A DNA stretch of 64,000 nt from Bradyrhizobium sp. (GTDB taxonomy: Bacteria; Pseudomonadota; Alphaproteobacteria; Rhizobiales; Xanthobacteraceae): positions 1-64,000 of the forward strand of contig NZ_DAIDJE010000078.1 of NCBI RefSeq assembly GCF_027451485.1, written 5' to 3'. This document shows, one piece after another, positions 59,581 to 64,000 of the stretch. Position 1 is the first letter of the stretch. Each line of letters opens with the position of its first letter. The notes below the pieces were generated by a model. That model saw only the letters and a program-made list of their open reading frames with translations. It made no database searches and was not told the DNA's origin. A program made the translations under genes and the position numbers.

Positions 59581-61230
59581 ATGCCGCTTCATCTCATTTC
59601 GCGCGCTTCCGCGTGGCGATTCCAACCATTTGGCCGTTCGAGCCGTCGGACGCTCCTGGCAGCGACGGCCGTTTCGGCGCTCGCCTGCCATGGCGCTTGG
59701 GCTGAAGGTGACGTCAACGAGGCTGTACTGAAAAAAATGGAAGCGATGGAGCAGCGCATTGAGTTGCTCGAAGCTGAACTCAAGCAGAAGCGAGCGGCCG
59801 ATGCCGCAGCACAACCTTCGCCGATAGAGAAGAAGACCCCCCTCGACAAGAAGCAGGCTGCATCGACCGAAAAGCTGCCTAAAAAGGCGCCTCAGGCAGA
59901 TGCAGGCAAGAACGACCGAGCGGTCGCTGCGGCAGAACCGGCGCCGTCCCCCCAAGGCAAGCCTGCGACCAAGACAGATAATTTGGACCTCGCCATGCCG
60001 GCATCCGACCTTCCAATTCTTGGTCTTGCCCCTTCGCCGGTTACCGGCTTGAGTATCGGCGCTTACGGCGAGGTCTTGTTCGGCAGAACGCAGAATCCGG
60101 CGGCGGGCGGTCAGTGGCAGAATGGGTTCGACACCGCGCGAATGGTGCTGCTGCCGACTTACGCGATCACCGACAACATCATCTTCAATGCCGAGATCGA
60201 ATTCGAGCACGGCGGCTCAGCGTTCGACAACGACGACAAGATGCACGGTACCGCCGAGATCGAGCAGCTCTGGATCGATTTCAAGATCATCGACCAGTTC
60301 AACTGGCGTGCGCCCGGCGTCGATCTGATACCCATCGGATTTATCAACGTGCATCACGAACCGACACAGTTTTATAGCGTCTATCGGCCCGAGCTCTACA
60401 ACGGCCTTATTCCATCGACCTGGATGGCGCCCGCCACCAGCGTCTACGGCTCGATCACCGATGGTCTGAGCTATCAGGTGATGCTCAGCGCCACCAACGA
60501 AGACTATGGCGATTCCTTTGATAATCGCACGGCGGCGAAAACCGTGCCGCCGCCCGGCATACCCTATTTGCCTGGTATCGATGGGCTCAACGCGCTCGCG
60601 TTCTCCAAGCCTCCAATCGGCGGCTTCGAGCAGCTATCAAACGCACTCGCGGTGTCCGGTCGGCTCGACTTCTCGCCGCCATTTCTCCCAGGCTTCAACG
60701 GCAGCGTCAGCGCCTATTACTCGCCGAATACCACGCCGCGCGGCGCCCATGACGATCTCGGCAACCTCCTCGGCAGTTCGAGCCTCGCCATGTTCGATGC
60801 CGAATTCCGCTATCGGGTACCCGATACAGGGCTGGAATTGCGGGGCGAATACGTCCATGTCGGCTTCGGCAATCCGGCAAACCTGCGCGCCAACAACGAT
60901 AGCGATCCGACCGACAATGTTGGAGCATCGATGTTCGGCTATTCGGGCGAGATCGCCTACCACGTCCCGCTCGGGACCATCCTGAAGAGCGACTGGGAAG
61001 CGGTGCCGTTCTACAACTACACCTACGAGAATCTTCAGGCCGGCGGATTCGCTGGAACCGATTTCAACCTGCCAACCGGCGCGGGACAACGTCAATTTCA
61101 CACCGCTGGTGTCGCCGTATTCCCGTCGCCGAAAGTCGTGCTGAAAGCCGAATATCAAAGGGTGATCGACAAGAGCCTCGCCGGCGCGCTTTCGGATTCG
61201 TATCTTGGCGGGGTCGGCTTCTTCTTTTAG
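59581..61230 (+). CDS. Outer-membrane porin-like beta-barrel protein with coiled-coil N-terminus
   Basis: A 549-aa exported protein. The basic leader (cut near residue 41, GAWA-EGD) is followed by a short coiled coil (VLKKMEAMEQRIELLEAELKQK), a lysine/proline-rich spacer (about 75-135), and a beta-barrel of alternating strands ending in the outer-membrane signature phenylalanine (GGVGFFF). Such a layout is seen in OprO/P-like and other carbohydrate/anion porins, but I cannot assign a substrate. Its place after feoB and its own ICE-like box suggest a role in iron entry. Followed by the FMN-binding, ApbE and cytochrome genes. Confidence 0.88.
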   Translation: MPLHLISRASAWRFQPFGRSSRRTLLAATAVSALACHGAWAEGDVNEAVLKKMEAMEQRIELLEAELKQKRAADAAAQPSPIEKKTPLDKKQAASTEKLPKKAPQADAGKNDRAVAAAEPAPSPQGKPATKTDNLDLAMPASDLPILGLAPSPVTGLSIGAYGEVLFGRTQNPAAGGQWQNGFDTARMVLLPTYAITDNIIFNAEIEFEHGGSAFDNDDKMHGTAEIEQLWIDFKIIDQFNWRAPGVDLIPIGFINVHHEPTQFYSVYRPELYNGLIPSTWMAPATSVYGSITDGLSYQVMLSATNEDYGDSFDNRTAAKTVPPPGIPYLPGIDGLNALAFSKPPIGGFEQLSNALAVSGRLDFSPPFLPGFNGSVSAYYSPNTTPRGAHDDLGNLLGSSSLAMFDAEFRYRVPDTGLELRGEYVHVGFGNPANLRANNDSDPTDNVGASMFGYSGEIAYHVPLGTILKSDWEAVPFYNYTYENLQAGGFAGTDFNLPTGAGQRQFHTAGVAVFPSPKVVLKAEYQRVIDKSLAGALSDSYLGGVGFFF

Positions 61231-61317
61231 CGCGCGACAAGTATGAGGTTAGCGAAGGCCGTGCGTCGCAGCTGGCGCGGGAGGCAAAGACATGGAAGTG
61301 ATGGCATCAGGTGATCT

Positions 61318-61791
61318 ATGACGGAATGGATTCGATTTGCACTGCCGGTGACGGCGATCGCTTCGGTCGTCTCTCCGGTCTATGCGATGGAGTATCTTTC
61401 GATTGAAGAAGCGCAGAAGCAGGCCTTCCCATCGGCCACCCAGTTCACCGCAGTTCAGGCGGGAAGGATATGGAAAGCCGAGGCTGGTGGCCATGTCGTC
61501 GGTTATTTCATCTTCGACCGGGTCGTCGGCAAGCACCTTTATATCGATTATGCCGTTGCTTTGACGACAACGGGAGCGGTGCACAAGGTCGAAATCCTGC
61601 AATATCGCGAATCTTACGGCGGCGAGGTCCGAAGCCCGAGCTGGCTCGCGCAATTTGTCGGAAAGACGAACGCGAGTCCGCTCAAGATCAACGGAGATAT
61701 CAGGAATATTGCGGGTGCCACGCTGTCCTCGACGCATGTTACCGAAGGCGTGAAACGGATCTTGGCGACCTATGGCAGCCGCCTCAAATAG
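61318..61791 (+). CDS. Periplasmic FMN-binding-domain protein with covalent-flavinylation motif
   Basis: A 157-aa protein. A signal peptide (about 1-23, ending VYA) precedes an FMN-binding domain. Near the C-terminus, D127-x(4)-AGAT-LSS fits the flavinylation motif of NqrC/RnfG relatives (usual form SGAT). The acceptor should be T135, which ApbE would link to FMN. The reading frame overlaps apbE by 20 bp, supporting coupled translation and a modifier-substrate pair. It should act in the periplasm as an electron carrier. No haem motif. Confidence 0.9.
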   Translation: MTEWIRFALPVTAIASVVSPVYAMEYLSIEEAQKQAFPSATQFTAVQAGRIWKAEAGGHVVGYFIFDRVVGKHLYIDYAVALTTTGAVHKVEILQYRESYGGEVRSPSWLAQFVGKTNASPLKINGDIRNIAGATLSSTHVTEGVKRILATYGSRLK

Positions 61792-62683
61792 CGTACGCCG
61801 GGCCAGACCCTTGCTCGGTACGTTCGTCGAAATCGAGGCGGCCGGGTCGTTTCAGCCCGATGTCCTGAGCGCGGTCGAAGCCGCGTTCGAGGCGGTCTCG
61901 ACTGTGCATCAGCTGATGAGTTTTCACGACCCGGACAGCGATGTCGGCCGTCTCAACCGGGAAGCTCACGTTCGCCCGGTCCCCGTGCATGCCCTGACGT
62001 TCGAAGTCCTGGAAGCGGCGCTCGAAATGAACCGGCGGTCGAACGGAATTTTTGATGTCGCCGTAGCTCCGGGCCTTCAGGCGGCAGGGATTTTGCCGAA
62101 GACCGGCCGAGACGTCTCGCTCACGGCGGAGCCAGGAGCGACCGACGCGATCATGCTCTTGGAAGGCAATGTGGTTGGCTTTCGAGATGCCGGCGTGAGG
62201 ATCGACCTTGGCGGGATCGCGAAAGGCTTTGCGGTCGATCGCGCGCTCAGTATTCTGCGCGAGCGGGGCGTCGTGAACGCGATCGTGAATGCAGGCGGCG
62301 ATCTTGCTTGTTTCGGCGAGGAAACCCGAACCGTTTGCATTCGCCATCCACGCGATCCCGGCCGCATCGTCTGTCAGATCCAACTCGTCGACGCGGCGCT
62401 CGCGACGACGGCGCGTCGCTTTGATCCCTTCCATTCCACGGAAACCGCCAGGCCGGCCATTATTGACCCTCGTGCCACGGTGGCCGCCTGTGCCAACGAC
62501 GGGGCGACCGTGCGGGCGGCTTCCTGCATGATCGCCGACGCCTTGACGAAGGTCGTGATGATTGCCGGAACGGGCGCAACCGAGTTGATCGAGCAGTACA
62601 GCGCAAGTGCGCTACTGATTGGTTCCGACCGCGGTCTCCAGATCACCCCCGATTGGCAACACGCGGTGCACCTTGCGGCTTAA
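61772..62683 (+). CDS. apbE: FAD:protein FMN transferase ApbE
   Basis: A 303-aa ApbE-fold protein that transfers FMN from FAD to a Thr or Ser of a partner. LLGTFVEI near the start, VDLGGIAKGFAVDRA, VNAGGDLACFG and the C-terminal CMIADALTKV (metal/FAD site) are the family motifs. There is no signal peptide or lipobox at the chosen ATG 61772, so export (if any) is unexplained. Known ApbEs act outside the cytoplasm, and a start further upstream is blocked by the FMN-protein frame. Its likely substrate is the overlapping FMN-binding protein. The stop overlaps the next gene. Confidence 0.93.
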   Translation: MAAASNSVRRARPLLGTFVEIEAAGSFQPDVLSAVEAAFEAVSTVHQLMSFHDPDSDVGRLNREAHVRPVPVHALTFEVLEAALEMNRRSNGIFDVAVAPGLQAAGILPKTGRDVSLTAEPGATDAIMLLEGNVVGFRDAGVRIDLGGIAKGFAVDRALSILRERGVVNAIVNAGGDLACFGEETRTVCIRHPRDPGRIVCQIQLVDAALATTARRFDPFHSTETARPAIIDPRATVAACANDGATVRAASCMIADALTKVVMIAGTGATELIEQYSASALLIGSDRGLQITPDWQHAVHLAA

Positions 62684-63092
62684 ACTCCCATTCCGCCTCG
62701 CGATCTATGCAGCCTTTGCCATCCTGTTTCTGACCGGGGTGGGATGGCTTGTTGCGGATTGGCGGAAGGAGATTTCCGGTGATGAAATCTGGCAGCAGGC
62801 GATTGCGTATCTCCTGATGACACACGGCGGCGCCGCCATGGTGACACTGATGATGGTCGGCGCGCTCATTCCGATTCATCTCATGCGTGCTTGGCGAAGC
62901 CGGACGAATCGCGTTTCCGGAGCTGTGATGGCGACGTTCAATGCTATCCTGATCGGGACAGCCTTCGGGCTCTATTACCTCGGTTCGGAAACGTTGCGGC
63001 CGTGGATCAGCTGGACCCACATCGCCGCCGGATTTTCATTGGCCCTGATGTTTCCGCTGCATATCTACTGGGGCCGGCGAAAATTGCGTTAG
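62673..63092 (+). CDS. Small four-helix membrane protein with paired histidines, probable di-haem b-type cytochrome
   Basis: A 139-aa protein beginning at a TTG (62673), 10 codons inside a longer open frame whose first start is a TTG at 62619. No ATG occurs early. Four membrane helices (about 8-27, 46-71, 84-101, 116-134). Histidines lie at 51 and 69 (helix 2) and at 116 and 130 (helix 4), spaced 18 and 14, the pattern for two bis-His haems stacked across the bilayer. It resembles the DUF4405/cytochrome-b561-like small reductases. It overlaps apbE by 11 bp. Likely moves electrons from quinol to the periplasmic flavoprotein. Confidence 0.75.
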   Translation: MRLKLPFRLAIYAAFAILFLTGVGWLVADWRKEISGDEIWQQAIAYLLMTHGGAAMVTLMMVGALIPIHLMRAWRSRTNRVSGAVMATFNAILIGTAFGLYYLGSETLRPWISWTHIAAGFSLALMFPLHIYWGRRKLR

Positions 63093-63095
63093 CCG

Positions 63096-63770
63096 CTACT
63101 GCAATCCGGTGTCGTTGCTGGTGCGCTTCTTGGCGAGATCCATCTCGGTGATCGCGATCAGGATTTCGGCGCGTGTCTTGAGGTCGGGGGCTTCAAGCAT
63201 CGCCTGCTTTTCTGGTGGCCCGTAGGGAGACATCATCGCAAGCGCATTGACCAGCGCCTCATTCGGCGCGTTCTCGATGCCTTCCCAGTCGACCTTGAGG
63301 TTGTTGGCCTTGAGAAAATCCATCAGCGCTTTGAGCAGCGCCTCTCGATCGACGGCTTCCTCGCCCTTTCGCGCGGTAAAATCGTCGATATAGGGAAAAT
63401 AATCGACCTTGCACTGCCGGTAGGGCGTCAGCGCGCTCTGTTCCTCGACCACCTTGAAGCGGGAGATGCCGGTGAGCTCGAGGATATAGCGGCCGTCGCC
63501 CGACTCGGCGAGCTGGGTGATGCGTCCGACGCAGCCGACCTGAAACAGCTTCGGGTGGGTCTCGTCCGGAGAGTGCGAGACGTCGGGCTGGATCATCCCG
63601 ATCAGGCGATGTCCGTCGCGAAACGCGTCGTCGACCATGGCGAGATAGCGCTGTTCGAAAATGTTAAGCGGCATCTGCCCACGCGGCAACAACAGCGCGC
63701 CGGGCAGCGGAAACACCGGAATGATCTCGGGCAGGTCGGAGGGTCCGCGATATTCGGCATTGATCGGCAT
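63096..63770 (-). CDS. Lon N-terminal (substrate-binding) domain protein
   Basis: A 224-aa protein starting at ATG 63770 (MPINAEYRGPSDLPEIIPVFPLPGALLLPRG). The LON domain is recognised from the P-loop-free VFPLPGALLLP strand, FEQRYLAMVDDAF and GRYILELTGISRFKV. It lacks the ATPase and protease domains of Lon. Such stand-alone proteins are of unknown function, perhaps a substrate adaptor. Converges on the cytochrome gene (3-bp gap). Confidence 0.93.
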   Translation of the reverse strand: MPINAEYRGPSDLPEIIPVFPLPGALLLPRGQMPLNIFEQRYLAMVDDAFRDGHRLIGMIQPDVSHSPDETHPKLFQVGCVGRITQLAESGDGRYILELTGISRFKVVEEQSALTPYRQCKVDYFPYIDDFTARKGEEAVDREALLKALMDFLKANNLKVDWEGIENAPNEALVNALAMMSPYGPPEKQAMLEAPDLKTRAEILIAITEMDLAKKRTSNDTGLQ

Positions 63771-63805
63771 TGCGGTCACCAGCGCATATCGTGCCTTTGG
63801 TGATC

Positions 63806-63860
63806 CAATTCTAACATTTGAATCGCGATATGGCAGGCGCTTTTGCAAACGTTAGAATTG
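63806..63860. promoter_or_regulatory. 55-bp inverted repeat upstream of the LON-domain gene
   Basis: CAATTCTAACATTTG (63806-63820) faces CAAACGTTAGAATTG (63846-63860), 15-bp arms with one mismatch and a 25-bp middle. It lies between the LON-domain gene (start 63770) and the thioredoxin-type gene (stop 63909). It may be a regulator operator or a folded RNA. No known regulator site is recognised. Confidence 0.55.
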
Positions 63861-63908
63861 AAGGACCACCAGCTAGTGGAAGTTGCTCGGCCGCGGCGGG
63901 GCTCGGAA

Positions 63909-64000
63909 TTACGAGAACAGGATCGTCGACAGCCGCTTTCTTCCTTCAACGGTCGCCTCATCGGTTGCGCCCCACGCATCGAAGAACTGGATCAGCTGCT
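63909..64000 (-). CDS. 3' end of a thioredoxin/YbbN-type co-chaperone gene (partial)
   Basis: The last 30 codons, reading off the window edge: QLIQFFDAWGATDEATVEGRKRLSTILFS then stop (TAA, 63911-63909). The final motif matches my memory of the C-terminus of the Bradyrhizobium YbbN-like thioredoxin/TPR protein that precedes the LON-domain gene. Only this fragment is in the window, so the identity is tentative. Confidence 0.6.
   Translation of the reverse strand, partial: QLIQFFDAWGATDEATVEGRKRLSTILFS

Overview
The window is a roughly 63% GC alphaproteobacterial chromosome segment. It is most probably from Bradyrhizobium or a close relative (Nitrobacteraceae). This rests on protein similarity recalled from memory, on three kinds of interspersed repeat that I recognise from that family (positions 1-410, 462-550, 4844-4891), and on gene order: his operon, hslVU, then secB-dnaQ-coaE-maf-ppsR, a gene-free AT-rich gap, and hemJ-rho-mnmE-mnmG-rsmG-parA-parB. 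No rRNA, tRNA, CRISPR array, complete insertion sequence or prophage was found.

Layout. 1-666: dispersed repeats. 667-4840: a small exported protein, a hybrid histidine kinase and an exported alpha/beta hydrolase. 4905-9620 (minus strand): hisB, a DUF2628 protein, hisH, hisA, hisF, hisE and coaA. 9840-12248: hslV, a GNAT acetyltransferase and hslU. 12336-18900: Smr protein, MltA, Tim44-like protein, SecB, DnaQ, CoaE, Maf and PpsR. 18901-19371: a strong oriC candidate, with degenerate DnaA boxes, a cluster of GANTC methylation sites and an AT-rich stretch. Gene direction switches from minus to plus across it. 19372-27548: hemJ, rho (with a structured, C-rich leader), mnmE, mnmG, rsmG, parA and parB, with three perfect parS sites. 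27555-43193: holA, lptE, leuS, a GGDEF protein, a YggS-type protein, a hydratase, an L,D-transpeptidase, a CenR-like regulator, a cyclic-nucleotide-binding protein, xthA, lolA, ftsK and an aminotransferase. 43442-47294: a doubled glnK-amtB module. 47554-51521: tesB, a UbiH-type hydroxylase, a hydrolase, a Trm112-like protein and a PilZ protein. 51665-56254: an isolated tad fragment, cpaB-cpaC-cpaD-cpaE. 57024-63092: feoA and feoB, then a porin, an FMN-binding protein, ApbE and a four-histidine membrane protein. 63096-64000: a Lon N-terminal-domain protein and the 3' end of a thioredoxin/YbbN-type gene.

How the genes work together. The middle of the window is the replication-origin and segregation hub: candidate oriC, parS sites and ParAB, with FtsK some 12-14 kb beyond parB. 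The most interesting accessory block is the iron region. FeoAB (Fe2+ import) is followed by genes for an outer-membrane porin, a periplasmic FMN-binding protein with a flavinylation motif, the ApbE transferase that would attach the FMN, and a small predicted di-haem membrane cytochrome. An Irr-box-like palindrome lies upstream of feoA and another upstream of the porin. I infer a dedicated flavin-based periplasmic ferric reductase that feeds Fe2+ to FeoB.

Limits: all assignments come from reading the sequence and from memory of protein families. No similarity search, structure prediction or promoter mapping was run. Several start codons are uncertain and are marked as such.
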